A stretch of 64,000 bases of DNA from Paracrocinitomix mangrovi (GTDB lineage: Bacteria > Bacteroidota > Bacteroidia > Flavobacteriales_D > Crocinitomicaceae): positions 2,852,001 to 2,916,000 of the forward strand of contig NZ_CP091819.1 of assembly GCF_019740355.2 (NCBI RefSeq), written 5' to 3'. The notes under the pieces were generated by a model. The model made no database searches. It saw only the letters and a program-made list of their open reading frames with translations, and was not told the DNA's origin. Position 1 is the first letter of the stretch; each line of letters starts with the position of its first letter. Made by a program: the position numbers and the translations under genes. Of the stretch, positions 35,840 to 44,646 are shown piece after piece.

Positions 35840-35886
35840 GCGTTTTCGGGGTTTTAATGATTTTTGGTTTAGTAGCCCGAAAATGC
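35840..35886 (-). promoter_or_regulatory. Inverted repeat in the exbB leader, with a promoter-like element
   Basis: An 11-bp stem (GCGTTTTCGGG at 35840-35850 and CCCGAAAATGC at 35876-35886, one G-T wobble) with a 25-base loop sits 29 bases upstream of the exbB ATG (minus strand). Just beyond it, on the minus strand, TACTTTAG (about 35892-35899) resembles the -7 element TAnnTTTG. The hairpin would therefore be in the 5' untranslated region. Its role is unknown. Confidence 0.45.
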
Positions 35887-35956
35887 GATTGCTAAAGTAC
35901 AAAATTTTCTAACTTATGCTAATTACAGGGGTATTTTTCAACCCTTTGCTATCTTA

Positions 35957-36985
35957 TTAAATTGTTACTTCTCCGCAGATGTTTTTATTCAGCATTTGAA
36001 TGCGTTCTTCCTGATCCTTGTATTTTCCTAATACATACATCATTTTAGTCACCGCAGCTTCAGTGGTAATGTCTCTTCCACTGATAACAGAAAGCCTTCT
36101 AAAATGAGCAGAAGATTGGTATAATCCTAGCACCACATTTCCCTGTGCACATTGGGTAATGTTTAAAACAATACCTCCTGCTGTCATGTAATCTGCAATC
36201 ATTTTTTCAAATGTTGGATTGGTAAAACTGTTCCCATTTCCAAATGTCTCTAAAATGATTCCTTCTACCTCGTTTATGTCAAAAATGGATTTGTAATGTT
36301 CTACTTCCATTCCCGGAAACAACTTAATAAGGGCAACGTTAGGGTTAAAATCTGTGAAAAGCTCAAGCTCATTAAACTCTGACCTGTAAAGCGCATTTTG
36401 ATTGATGCGAATATTGGTTCCTGCTTCCGCTAACAATGGATAGTTGTAGCTTTTAAACGCCTCAAAATTAAAGGTGCTTATTTTACTAACTCTATTTCCA
36501 CTGTATAACTGAAATTCAAAGTACAATGCTACTTGTTGAATCACTGAACGACCACTCATATTTACCATACCGGCAATTTCAATGGCTGTGATTAAATTTT
36601 CCTTCCCGTCTGTTCGAATTTGTCCAATTGGCAATTGTGATCCTGTAAAAACTACCGGCTTTTTTAATCCCTGCAACATAAAACTTAATGCAGAGGTTGT
36701 AAAAGCCATGGTGTCTGTTCCATGAAGCACAACAAATCCGTTGTAATCAGCATAATTGTCAAAGATCGTTTTTGCTACGTCTCCCCACTTTTGAGGATTC
36801 ATATCTGAAGAGTCTATGGGCTCTTCAACCGAAAAAGTATCTAATTCGTAGTCAAACTGTTTTAATTCAGGAATGTTGCCATACAACGATTCAAAATCAA
36901 ACGGTTTAAGCGCACCGGTTTCAGGATCATTGATCATACCAATGGTTCCGCCAGTGTAAATAATTAGGACCTTTGGGTTTTTCAT
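35957..36985 (-). CDS. ansA: L-asparaginase, type I (cytosolic)
   Basis: This 342-residue enzyme hydrolyses asparagine to aspartate and ammonia. The N-terminal catalytic threonine motif YTGGTIGM (Thr14 region) and the second active-site block GFVVLHGTDTMAFT (~85-98) are both present, as is the C-terminal ITQCAQGNV. No signal peptide is visible, as expected for the type I cytosolic enzyme. The gene stands alone, with a TACATTTG promoter element 105 bases upstream. Confidence 0.95.
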   Translation of the reverse strand: MKNPKVLIIYTGGTIGMINDPETGALKPFDFESLYGNIPELKQFDYELDTFSVEEPIDSSDMNPQKWGDVAKTIFDNYADYNGFVVLHGTDTMAFTTSALSFMLQGLKKPVVFTGSQLPIGQIRTDGKENLITAIEIAGMVNMSGRSVIQQVALYFEFQLYSGNRVSKISTFNFEAFKSYNYPLLAEAGTNIRINQNALYRSEFNELELFTDFNPNVALIKLFPGMEVEHYKSIFDINEVEGIILETFGNGNSFTNPTFEKMIADYMTAGGIVLNITQCAQGNVVLGLYQSSAHFRRLSVISGRDITTEAAVTKMMYVLGKYKDQEERIQMLNKNICGEVTI

Positions 36986-37089
36986 TTAATCGTTCGTTTT
37001 GACTTACTTCTTTGTTGAAGCATTCACGAAAATAATCATTTCAATTGTCCTTGCAGACTTTGTCCATGAATTTCCCGAACGACTAATTG

Positions 37090-37097
37090 CAAATGTA
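37090..37097 (-). promoter_or_regulatory. Candidate -7 promoter element of the asparaginase gene
   Basis: On the minus strand TACATTTG matches TAnnTTTG. It lies 105 bases upstream of the ansA ATG, which would leave a long leader, so the site is only a candidate. Confidence 0.45.
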
Positions 37098-37164
37098 TAA
37101 CAGAAGTAAGTATTTACTCTGCCCTAATTGACTGTGTGGTATTGGTGATTGATTAAGATGATGT

Positions 37165-37935
37165 TTAAAGCCCAAAAAGCGATTGTGCGTTTTGAGTAGT
37201 GATCTCGGCCACTTTTTCAATTCCCACATTTTTAACTTCTGCTAGTTTGGATGCCACATAGGTGATGTATGAAGATTCATTGCGTTTACCTCTAAAAGGA
37301 GTGGGAGCCAGGTAAGGAGAATCTGTCTCTAAAACCAAATGTTCTAAATCGATTTGTTCTATCACTTGATCTAATCCACTGTTTTTAAATGTGAGTACTC
37401 CTCCAATTCCCAATTTAAATCCACCATAGTTTAGAATATGATGAGCTTGCTCAATTGTTCCTGTAAAACAATGAAAAACACCACTTAAATTATCATCATT
37501 TAAAGCATCAACTATTTCAAATGTTTCATCAAATGCATCTCTAACATGAATCACAATAGGAAGCTTTAACTCTTTGGCCCATTCAATTTGTTGTGCAAAT
37601 GCTTTTTGCTGAAATTCCTTTGTCGATTGATCCCAATAAAGATCCACTCCAATTTCTCCAACAGCACAATATTTATTTTGGAATAAATGATCCTTGATCA
37701 CTGCCATTTGTTGTTCCCAATCTTGAGTAACAGAGCAAGGGTGTAATCCCATCATAGGAATGCACTTACCGGGAAAGGATTCGGCTAAATTGTGCATGGC
37801 ATCTATTGATTCTAGATCAATATTAGGTAGCAACATCTGATTCACACCTTCTGAAAGTGCTTTTTCTACAACTTGATTTCTGTCTTCCTCAAACTGCTCA
37901 ACAAATAAATGGGTGTGTGTGTCTATAAATTGCAT
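37165..37935 (-). CDS. TatD-family metal-dependent hydrolase
   Basis: The 256-residue TIM-barrel protein is a TatD-family DNase/hydrolase. The metal-binding N-terminal THTHLF is followed by GLHPC, GEIGVDLYWD, IVIHVRDA (HVRDA), FHCFTG and the C-terminal ETDSPYLAP. All the usual metal-ligand and catalytic positions are present. TatD proteins act as 3'-5' exonucleases or deoxyribonucleases and in DNA repair. The protein lacks a signal peptide and is cytosolic. Confidence 0.95.
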   Translation of the reverse strand: MQFIDTHTHLFVEQFEEDRNQVVEKALSEGVNQMLLPNIDLESIDAMHNLAESFPGKCIPMMGLHPCSVTQDWEQQMAVIKDHLFQNKYCAVGEIGVDLYWDQSTKEFQQKAFAQQIEWAKELKLPIVIHVRDAFDETFEIVDALNDDNLSGVFHCFTGTIEQAHHILNYGGFKLGIGGVLTFKNSGLDQVIEQIDLEHLVLETDSPYLAPTPFRGKRNESSYITYVASKLAEVKNVGIEKVAEITTQNAQSLFGL

Positions 37936-38014
37936 GATGCAAAATTACTAAGAAGATTTTGATGAAGGATATTGAGAAAATGTAGGTTTTCTAGATTCCT
38001 GACTCTTGAATCTA

Positions 38015-38893
38015 TTAATGCCAATCTGGACAAGTATCACAACCGTTTTTAGTACGCACGTACCAAAGTACACCAACTGCAATTTCCCAGGAAGCATACA
38101 TAAACTTATGTCTTGCATAATGCTCCTGACGTTGAATAGTAGCATTTTTAGGTAGATGTATAAAGCCGGTTGAGAAGTTATTCAAGACAAAAAATCTATT
38201 CCAAAAATCAAATCTTACACCACCATTTAGTGAAATACCGTATCCTGCAAATTTCAGTGTTGAATGATAAATTTCTCCGTCCCAATTAAAATCTGTTTGT
38301 GTAATAACCGGCCCAAACCCACCACCAAATCTTCTGTGAATCACAAATTTTTTATTGTTGGTCTTATAAAGTGGTGCAGTATTATTAAGTTGGAGTGAAA
38401 TGTAATTTAAACCGTTCGAATTTTCATAATGAAGGTCATCCGGTTTAATCAATATTTTTCCATCACTATCTGTATAAACACCATTCAACGAGCTATTGGT
38501 TGTACCTTCAATAACACCATTAACATAAAGGTGTTGCCAATCTCTCATTACGTATTTGAAGTGATCGTATCCTAAAGAAAAATCCCAACGGTGTTTGTAG
38601 TACCAACCTATACGTACACTAAATTGAGGAACAGTAAACTTTGAAGGATTAAAATAGGTTCCGGCATCATTGCAAGGATTGTCCTTTGCAGCTGCGTTCA
38701 TCAGAGTAAAATTGTAGGTAGGGCTGTAAAAATTGATGTTACTTTTTGTATAGATTGATCTATTATATCCCCAGTACAAGTACATGGCATTTTGTTGATT
38801 ACCAAACTTTTTCTTGTACGAATAACGTTGGCTATATCCTATAAAAGACAAGCCAATAAAAAGCATCATTAAATATACCTTACGTCCTAACAT
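38015..38893 (-). CDS. Outer-membrane beta-barrel-like protein
   Basis: This 292-residue protein has a signal peptide (MLGRKVYLMMLFIGLSFIGYSQ) and long alternating polar/aromatic strands (FSVRIGWYYKHRWDFSLGYDHFKYV is one such stretch, read in parts). Several N/D-rich turns and a C-terminus ending CPDWH are present. The pattern fits a small outer-membrane beta-barrel, but no specific family is recognised. It has a single upstream ATG at 38893. YraN is divergent from it, with 68 bases between them. Confidence 0.75.
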   Translation of the reverse strand: MLGRKVYLMMLFIGLSFIGYSQRYSYKKKFGNQQNAMYLYWGYNRSIYTKSNINFYSPTYNFTLMNAAAKDNPCNDAGTYFNPSKFTVPQFSVRIGWYYKHRWDFSLGYDHFKYVMRDWQHLYVNGVIEGTTNSSLNGVYTDSDGKILIKPDDLHYENSNGLNYISLQLNNTAPLYKTNNKKFVIHRRFGGGFGPVITQTDFNWDGEIYHSTLKFAGYGISLNGGVRFDFWNRFFVLNNFSTGFIHLPKNATIQRQEHYARHKFMYASWEIAVGVLWYVRTKNGCDTCPDWH

Positions 38894-38961
38894 CTATTGT
38901 TTATAAGGATTCCTCCCAAAATTGTTACGTTTTGACAAAAATAAAACTAAATTAGTTACCA

Positions 38962-39324
38962 ATGGCAGATCACAATGATTTAGGAGTAGCTGGTGAAGAA
39001 TTAGCAGTGGATTTTTTAGTCAATAAAGGACACACAATTCTCAGTAGAAATTATCGTTTTCAAAAAATGGAAATAGATATAATATCTGAGTGGGGAAATA
39101 TGCTTGTTGTAACAGAAGTAAAGACCAGGCAGAGCAGTTATCTTACCGATCCAAATGAAATTCTCTCCTTGTCAAAGCAGAGATTTCTCATTAAAGCTGC
39201 TGATCAATATATCAAGGAAAATGAAATTGATAAGGATTGTAGGTTTGATCTGGTCATTATTGTTTTAAATGAAAAACAAAAAGAAATAGAGCATATTGAA
39301 GATGCTTTTTATCCAATGCTTTAA
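38962..39324 (+). CDS. YraN-family (UPF0102) protein
   Basis: The 120-residue protein is a complete UPF0102/YraN member with the restriction-endonuclease-like fold. The order is GVAGEELAVDFLVNKGHTILSRNYR, then EMEIDIISE (the E-D acidic site), EVKTRQSSY, and a C-terminal IEHIEDAFYPM. The role is uncertain; the fold suggests nuclease-like or Holliday-junction-related activity. The neighbours are an outer-membrane protein and an NADH dehydrogenase, with no functional link. Confidence 0.92.
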   Translation: MADHNDLGVAGEELAVDFLVNKGHTILSRNYRFQKMEIDIISEWGNMLVVTEVKTRQSSYLTDPNEILSLSKQRFLIKAADQYIKENEIDKDCRFDLVIIVLNEKQKEIEHIEDAFYPML

Positions 39325-39339
39325 TAATTAGGTTCATTT

Positions 39340-39372
39340 TTTGGAATGGCTTCAACATAAATGATAACTTTG
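39340..39372 (+). promoter_or_regulatory. Promoter of the NDH-2 gene (-33 and -7 elements)
   Basis: TTTG at 39340-39343 and TAACTTTG at 39365-39372 match the Bacteroidota -33 and -7 elements with a 21-base spacer. They precede the ATG at 39389 by 16 bases. This is the best-formed promoter in the window. Confidence 0.7.
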
Positions 39373-39388
39373 TTACAAAGCATTTTAG

Positions 39389-40675
39389 ATGAACATTCCC
39401 GATATAGATTTACCACGGGTTGTGGTGATTGGAGCGGGGTTTGCCGGACTAAAATTAGCCAGACAAATCGATACTCGATTCTATCAACTCGTCTTAATTG
39501 ACAAAAACAATTATCACACTTTTCAGCCATTACTTTATCAAGTTGCCACGGCAGGATTAGAACCAGATTCTATTGCCTATCCCGTTAGAAAAACACTTCG
39601 AAAAAAGAAGAACATGTACTTCCGATTAACTGAAGTGAATCAAGTGAAAACACAAGAGAAAATCGTTTCCACTTCCATGGGTGAGCTGAAATATGATTAT
39701 TTGATAGTTGCAACCGGAGCCACCAACAATTACTTTGGAATTGACTCTGTAGAAGAAAACGCAATGCCAATGAAAACCCTTACTGAAGCTTTGAATTTGC
39801 GAAGTAAGATGTTGCAGAATTTTGAGAACGCATTAAACATCAATGATCTTGATAAAAGACTGGAATTGATGAATGTGGTAATTGTAGGTGCCGGACCAAC
39901 TGGTGTGGAATTAGCCGGAGCCATTGCAGAATTGCGCAATAGAATTTTACCAAAGGATTTTCCTGATCTGGATTTTAGACAAATGGAGATTCACCTGATA
40001 GAAGCGGCACCAAGGGTTTTAGCTGCTATGAGTAAGCAATCTTCTGAAAGAGCATACAATTATTTGAAAAAATTGGGTGTCAACATTTACACAGATATGA
40101 TTGTAGAAAGCTATGATAACAATCTGGTAAAAACTAAGAGTGGCAAGGAATTTAAAACGGATACCCTTATTTGGGCTGCAGGAGTTGCGGCTGATCACCC
40201 TGATGGATTTGGAGATGACTTGAGGGCCAGAGGAAATAGATTAAAGGTGAATGAATATTTGCAGTTAACCAACAATGAAGATGTTTATGTTTTGGGTGAT
40301 GCTGCATATTTGGAAACCAAAGATTTTCAGAATGGCTTACCTATGTTAGGGGCAGTTGCAATGCAGGCTGGAGCATATTTGGCCAAACAGTTTAATAGAA
40401 AGGCACGCAAGAAAAAAATTCATCCTTTCAAATATAAAGACAAGGGGAGCATGGCAACAGTGGGTAGAAACCTTGCTGTTGTTGATTTAAAAAACAGCAA
40501 ACTGGGCGGAACATTTGCTTGGTTAACCTGGATGTTTGTGCACCTTATGTTGCTTGTAGGATTTAGAAACAGGGTAATTGTTTTCATTAATTGGGTATGG
40601 AACTATATCCGCTTTAATAATGGTTTAAGACTTATTGTTAGACCTTATAAAAAGAAAGAAGACGCTTCTAATTAG
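39389..40675 (+). CDS. Type II NADH dehydrogenase (NAD(P)/FAD-dependent oxidoreductase)
   Basis: This 428-residue flavoprotein oxidises NADH and reduces quinone without pumping protons. The N-terminal FAD-binding VVVIGAGFAGLKLAR (residues ~10-24) and the second Rossmann NADH-binding VVIVGAGPTGVELAGA (~160-175) are clear. ATGATNNYFG lies between them and YVLGDAAYLE binds FAD near ~300. The C-terminal hydrophobic LMLLVGFRNRVIVFINWVWNYI anchors it to the inner membrane. Length and motif order agree with NDH-2. Confidence 0.93.
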   Translation: MNIPDIDLPRVVVIGAGFAGLKLARQIDTRFYQLVLIDKNNYHTFQPLLYQVATAGLEPDSIAYPVRKTLRKKKNMYFRLTEVNQVKTQEKIVSTSMGELKYDYLIVATGATNNYFGIDSVEENAMPMKTLTEALNLRSKMLQNFENALNINDLDKRLELMNVVIVGAGPTGVELAGAIAELRNRILPKDFPDLDFRQMEIHLIEAAPRVLAAMSKQSSERAYNYLKKLGVNIYTDMIVESYDNNLVKTKSGKEFKTDTLIWAAGVAADHPDGFGDDLRARGNRLKVNEYLQLTNNEDVYVLGDAAYLETKDFQNGLPMLGAVAMQAGAYLAKQFNRKARKKKIHPFKYKDKGSMATVGRNLAVVDLKNSKLGGTFAWLTWMFVHLMLLVGFRNRVIVFINWVWNYIRFNNGLRLIVRPYKKKEDASN

Positions 40676-40697
40676 TGAATCAATTATTTTGAAATAA

Positions 40698-40705
40698 TAT
40701 CTTTG
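40698..40705 (+). promoter_or_regulatory. Candidate -7 promoter element of the GT2 gene at 40730
   Basis: TATCTTTG matches TAnnTTTG and ends 24 bases before the ATG at 40730. The TTG inside it should not be taken as a start codon. Confidence 0.6.
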
Positions 40706-40729
40706 TCCCCAAAATCTGGAGGACTTCAA

Positions 40730-41473
40730 ATGATCAACGGAAAAAAAGTAGCAGTCATCATGCCAGCATATAATGCAGGTAAAACATTGGAAAAAACATA
40801 TAATGAAATTCCAATGGATGTTGTGGATGACGTTATTTTAACGGATGACAGAAGCTCGGACGACACCGTTGAGGTAGCCAAAAGACTAGGAATTCAACAC
40901 ATTGTTCAACACGAGCAAAACCGTGGATACGGCGGAAATCAAAAGTCTTGTTATAACAAAGCATTAGAGATCGGAGCGGATATCATCATCATGGTGCATC
41001 CTGATTATCAATATACTCCGCAGTTGATAACTCCCATGGTTTCTTTGATAGCCAATGATGTTTACCCGGTAGTAATTGCTTCAAGAATTCTTGGAAAAGG
41101 AGCTTTAAAAGGAGGAATGCCAAGATATAAATGGATTGCCAACAGATTTTTAACCCTCTTTCAAAATGTAATGATGGGTCAAAAATTGTCAGAATATCAT
41201 ACAGGTTATCGTGCATACTCAAGAAAGGTGTTGGAAGAAATACCTTACAATGAAAACTCAGAAGACTTTGTATTTGACAATCAATTTTTAGCGCAAATCC
41301 TGTACAAGGGAAATGAGGTAGCTGAAATCACATGCCCAACCAAGTATTTTGAAGAAGCTTCATCCATCAATTTTAAACGAAGTTCTGTTTATGGATTGGG
41401 AGTTATGAAGGTTTCCATGCAATATTTTTTCTCTAAATTAGGCATGAAAGCAAAGATCTTTAAGAAGCTTTAA
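40730..41473 (+). CDS. GT2 polyprenyl-phosphate glycosyltransferase (DPM1-like)
   Basis: This 247-residue GT2 enzyme (start ATG 40730, GGAGG just before) resembles dolichyl-phosphate mannose synthases, which load a sugar onto a polyprenyl phosphate. The nucleotide-binding start VAVIMPAYNAGKTLEKT and the acidic DDRSSDDT fit the family. So do HEQNRGYGGNQKSCYN and the later HTGYRAYSRKV. It overlaps the GT39-like gene by one base (TAATG). The pair could transfer a lipid-linked sugar to lipid A or to proteins on the periplasmic side. Confidence 0.9.
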   Translation: MINGKKVAVIMPAYNAGKTLEKTYNEIPMDVVDDVILTDDRSSDDTVEVAKRLGIQHIVQHEQNRGYGGNQKSCYNKALEIGADIIIMVHPDYQYTPQLITPMVSLIANDVYPVVIASRILGKGALKGGMPRYKWIANRFLTLFQNVMMGQKLSEYHTGYRAYSRKVLEEIPYNENSEDFVFDNQFLAQILYKGNEVAEITCPTKYFEEASSINFKRSSVYGLGVMKVSMQYFFSKLGMKAKIFKKL

Positions 41474-43161
41474 TGCGCACCTTTTTCAAAGAAATAAGCG
41501 AGTCAAAAGACTTTAGAATCCTTATCATTTTAGCTGTTGTAGCGTTTGTTCCTACACTGGGAATTGTACATCTTTTTGATTGGGACGAAATCAATTTTGC
41601 AGAGTCTGCCAGAGAAATGATGGTAACTGGTGACTACTTTAAAGTACAGGTCAATTTCACACCTTTTTGGGAAAAACCGCCTTTGTTTTTTTGGCTACAG
41701 GCGGGATCAATGCACTTATTTGGAATCAATGAATTTGCAGCCAGATTTCCCAATGCTATTGCTGGAATTATAACGATTGCTGTACTTTATTTCATAGGTA
41801 AAAAAGAAAAGAATCAACGCTTTGGTTTGATCTGGGGGTATCTGTATATGTGCAGTTTTTTACCTCAAATGTATTTTCGTTCGGGCATTATTGACCCTGT
41901 ATTTAATCTCTTTATTTTCCTATCATCCTATTATCTGTTTAAAGGTTTAATGGTGGCAGATAAAAAACAAAAACATGCACTTTTAGCTGGATTGTTTTGT
42001 GGATTGGCGGTTTTAACTAAAGGTCCTGTTGGATTTTTATTGGTGCTGTTGACCTTTATCATATTTATAGCGCTTAAAAAATTCAAGGTTTTTCCGAGTT
42101 TTAAGCAAATAGGAATCTTTGCTTTAATGGTTGTAATGGTTTCTTTTTTGTGGTTTGGATTTGAAATGGTAAAGAATGGACCATGGTTCTTAATTGAATT
42201 CATTGAGTATCAAATTGACTTATTTAGCAGACCGGTTGCAGGGCACTCACAACCTTTTTATTATCATTTTGTGGTGGTTTTAATTGGAACTTTTCCGCTT
42301 TCTATTTTTGCCATCCCTTCACTGATTAAAAGAAAAAGAGAAACTGATTTGGAACGTTGGTGGACGATTTTGTTTTGGGTGGTTCTTATCCTGTTTTCTA
42401 TTGTTGAAACAAAGATCATTCACTACTCGTCAATGACCTATTTGCCACTTTCATTTTTGGCGGCAACAGTAATTGAAAAATTCAACTGGAAAGAGCTCAA
42501 GAAGTACGTTAGAATTATCTATCTGTTTTTTGCTGTGATTTTTACTGCAATTTTTGTTGGATTGCCATTATTTGCTGTTTTCAGACATCACTTTTTAGAT
42601 AAAATGAAAGATCCTTTTGCGGTAGAAGGATTCAAAAATCCGGATGTTGTTTGGTCAGGTTTCGAACCCATCATTGTGGTCTTTTATATTGTGGGAGTTG
42701 TGTTATTGATCCTTTACTGGAGAAAGGACCAATTGCTAAAGGGATTGCAATGGAATGCGCTTTTATTTACTGTTACTTTGAGTTTGACCACAGTTTTTGT
42801 AGTGCGAAAAATTGAAGCCCATTCTCAGGGTCCAATGATTGATTTCATGGAAGAGATTAAAGGCCAAGAAGTATATGTAGCCTGTGTTGGATTTAAAAGT
42901 TATGCCCAATATTTTTATTTCCAGCAACCTCAACATCCTAACGCCTTTACAAAAATAAGAGATGAAGTATTTGATGGTAAGCCTACATTATATACTCCTT
43001 TAGAAGCTGAGGTAAGACCGTTTTTGAAGTATGGTGATATTGATTATGATACCTATTTCATCACTAAAGTGCAGCATGTAGAATTGGATACAATCCCCCA
43101 CATCAAAAAAATAGACCAAAAAGGAGGGTTTAAATTCTATAAGAGAGAGGCTGTCAAATAA
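41473..43161 (+). CDS. GT39-like membrane glycosyltransferase (ArnT/PMT type)
   Basis: The 562-residue polytopic protein has about eleven membrane helices. The first periplasmic loop shows the GT-C catalytic acidic pair (FDWDEINFAESAREMM), with the family's next conserved motif FTPFWEKPPLFFWLQ. This places it with the ArnT/protein-mannosyltransferase group, which uses a polyprenyl-phosphate sugar. The preceding GT2 would make that donor. The C-terminal ~110 residues are soluble. The acceptor (lipid A, glycoprotein or polysaccharide) is unknown. Confidence 0.92.
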   Translation: MRTFFKEISESKDFRILIILAVVAFVPTLGIVHLFDWDEINFAESAREMMVTGDYFKVQVNFTPFWEKPPLFFWLQAGSMHLFGINEFAARFPNAIAGIITIAVLYFIGKKEKNQRFGLIWGYLYMCSFLPQMYFRSGIIDPVFNLFIFLSSYYLFKGLMVADKKQKHALLAGLFCGLAVLTKGPVGFLLVLLTFIIFIALKKFKVFPSFKQIGIFALMVVMVSFLWFGFEMVKNGPWFLIEFIEYQIDLFSRPVAGHSQPFYYHFVVVLIGTFPLSIFAIPSLIKRKRETDLERWWTILFWVVLILFSIVETKIIHYSSMTYLPLSFLAATVIEKFNWKELKKYVRIIYLFFAVIFTAIFVGLPLFAVFRHHFLDKMKDPFAVEGFKNPDVVWSGFEPIIVVFYIVGVVLLILYWRKDQLLKGLQWNALLFTVTLSLTTVFVVRKIEAHSQGPMIDFMEEIKGQEVYVACVGFKSYAQYFYFQQPQHPNAFTKIRDEVFDGKPTLYTPLEAEVRPFLKYGDIDYDTYFITKVQHVELDTIPHIKKIDQKGGFKFYKREAVK

Positions 43162-43163
43162 GT

Positions 43164-44039
43164 TTACTTTCTCCTTTTAACTGTAATTGTTGGAAGATAA
43201 TCACTTACATTATCCATTGCATAAGGCGCATTGAAATCTGCATCACCCGGAATGGAGGTGTACAGAACTGTTAAAAAGGGTTGATCCCTGACATTATCAA
43301 TATATTCTACGGATACAAATAATTCCTTGAATTTTAAATTGATCGGAAAAGTAAGTCCCGCAGGGGCATTTTGAAGTAAATCTTCTCCCGGATAATTAAA
43401 AGAAGGATTCAGTGTGTCACCATATAATGACAACATATCTGGCCCACTGGCCTGAGAAAATCTTCCGGTAGAAACGTAAGTATCATTAATTTTTATCCAG
43501 GCTTCATAAATAAAACCATTAGGCAAAGTAGGGATGGTCAATCCTGGGGCAGTTCCATTAATGTCAGTAACCCACCAAATACCACTGTATTCATGAGTTG
43601 TACCTACAGCATTTGTTACGGTAGCAGTTATATAAATACCCTCAGCTGAAGAAAAATTATTGTTCAGTGCTGAATTATCGGCAACAGTCAAAACAGCTTC
43701 TGCACCATCAAAAGTTCCTGCTAACATAAAAGTTGACGAGGGGGAAGTAACACTTTGGTTTGCTTCAATAGAACATCCAACAGATGATGCACTTTTAATG
43801 ATGGTTGGGTCTAAATTAAATTTGTTTGAAGTCAGTGATCCGTTAGTATTTACTTGAAAGCTCCCTGCTTTGGTGTTATCATTACCAGACATTAACCAAA
43901 TGCTGTAATAAAATGAGTTTTGTAAGGGTCTAAGATTATCTATCTCAATAAGAATTTCATCACTTTTAGGCTTTTTACATCCACCTAAAAAAAGTGTAAT
44001 TGATAAAAATAAAAGTCCAAATATGTTGTGATACTTCAT
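43164..44039 (-). CDS. Lipoprotein with two beta modules, anti-sigma-K-like (uncertain)
   Basis: This 291-residue lipoprotein (FLGG-C21) consists of two similar beta domains, one at about residues 28-150 and one at about 180-290. Each has a 'Y-x-x-W-I/L ... G-x-F' opening (YYSIWLMSGNDNTKAGSF; YEAWIKINDTYVSTGRF). This pattern is reminiscent of the extracytoplasmic domain of anti-sigma-K-type proteins, but no transmembrane-sensor layout is present. The function is unknown. Confidence 0.75.
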   Translation of the reverse strand: MKYHNIFGLLFLSITLFLGGCKKPKSDEILIEIDNLRPLQNSFYYSIWLMSGNDNTKAGSFQVNTNGSLTSNKFNLDPTIIKSASSVGCSIEANQSVTSPSSTFMLAGTFDGAEAVLTVADNSALNNNFSSAEGIYITATVTNAVGTTHEYSGIWWVTDINGTAPGLTIPTLPNGFIYEAWIKINDTYVSTGRFSQASGPDMLSLYGDTLNPSFNYPGEDLLQNAPAGLTFPINLKFKELFVSVEYIDNVRDQPFLTVLYTSIPGDADFNAPYAMDNVSDYLPTITVKRRK

Positions 44040-44145
44040 ACCATTAAGTTACAAAATATAGAACGTTTAAAAAGGAGAAAGATTTGATTTGAGTAACCTA
44101 TTGATTTTTTGGCCGTAAGCTAGGGCAACAACAAACCAGGAAATC

Positions 44146-44439
44146 ATGAGATTAACAATTCTTTTTTTGCTATTGTTCCCAATATTAAGTTGGAGTAATG
44201 AGATTGACAAAGTGAATGTTTATACTGATCACGCCAAAGATGAAATTTCAATCCAAATAGAGGAGCAGGCACATGCAGTAATGGTGCAAATCATTTCAGA
44301 TGACGGAGAAGTTATTTGGACCGAGCATCACAAAGAGAAGGAATTCAAATTGGATATGAGATTCTTTCCGAATGATACTTATACGATCAAGTTGAGTATT
44401 TACGACAAAACAGAATCATATTTGTTTATCAAGAAATAA
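44146..44439 (+). CDS. Small secreted protein resembling a stand-alone sorting-domain-like fold
   Basis: The 97-residue protein has a signal peptide (MRLTILFLLLFPILSWS) and about 78 mature residues with an immunoglobulin-like strand pattern: VNVYTDHAKDEISIQIEE, then MVQIISDDGEVIW, NDTYTIKLSIYD. The order of strands recalls a T9SS C-terminal domain (I-Y-x-x-x-G-x-x ... G-x-Y-x-L) without any passenger domain. It may equally be a DUF3244-like protein. The role is unknown. Confidence 0.7.
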   Translation: MRLTILFLLLFPILSWSNEIDKVNVYTDHAKDEISIQIEEQAHAVMVQIISDDGEVIWTEHHKEKEFKLDMRFFPNDTYTIKLSIYDKTESYLFIKK

Positions 44440-44454
44440 TATTTGAGGCCCAAC

Positions 44455-44563
44455 CATAGAACTTGAATGCTCAAGTTCTATGTGGGAATTGAATTAGATT
44501 CTCCCGAAAGTAAGGGGGAAGGGAGAGTGATTCGCCTAGGGGATTTACTTATGTAAAAACCCT
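44455..44563. other. Cluster of three hairpins in the intergenic region
   Basis: Between convergent genes, 44455-44482 is a perfect 12-bp stem with a 4-base loop (CATAGAACTTGA / TCAAGTTCTATG). It is followed by a 6-bp stem TCTCCC/GGGAGA (44500-44505, 44521-44526). A third hairpin is at 44538-44563 (AGGG ... TTTAC / GTAAA ... CCCT). The middle is unusually G-rich for this AT-rich window. The first hairpin could act as a bidirectional terminator; the rest is unexplained. Confidence 0.5.
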
Positions 44564-44646
44564 CTTATGTTTAACCGTAAAGATGATCGCATCTCAGTTC
44601 ATCTCAACTGACACAAAGATAACAAAAATTAGACCAAAAACTTTTA

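Noticed and set aside
40703-40705. TTG as start codon of the GT2 gene
   Set aside because: The TTG is the end of a -7 promoter element and the ATG at 40730, with GGAGG just before it, opens the conserved domain. The same reasoning applies to the TTG at 25075 (purH).
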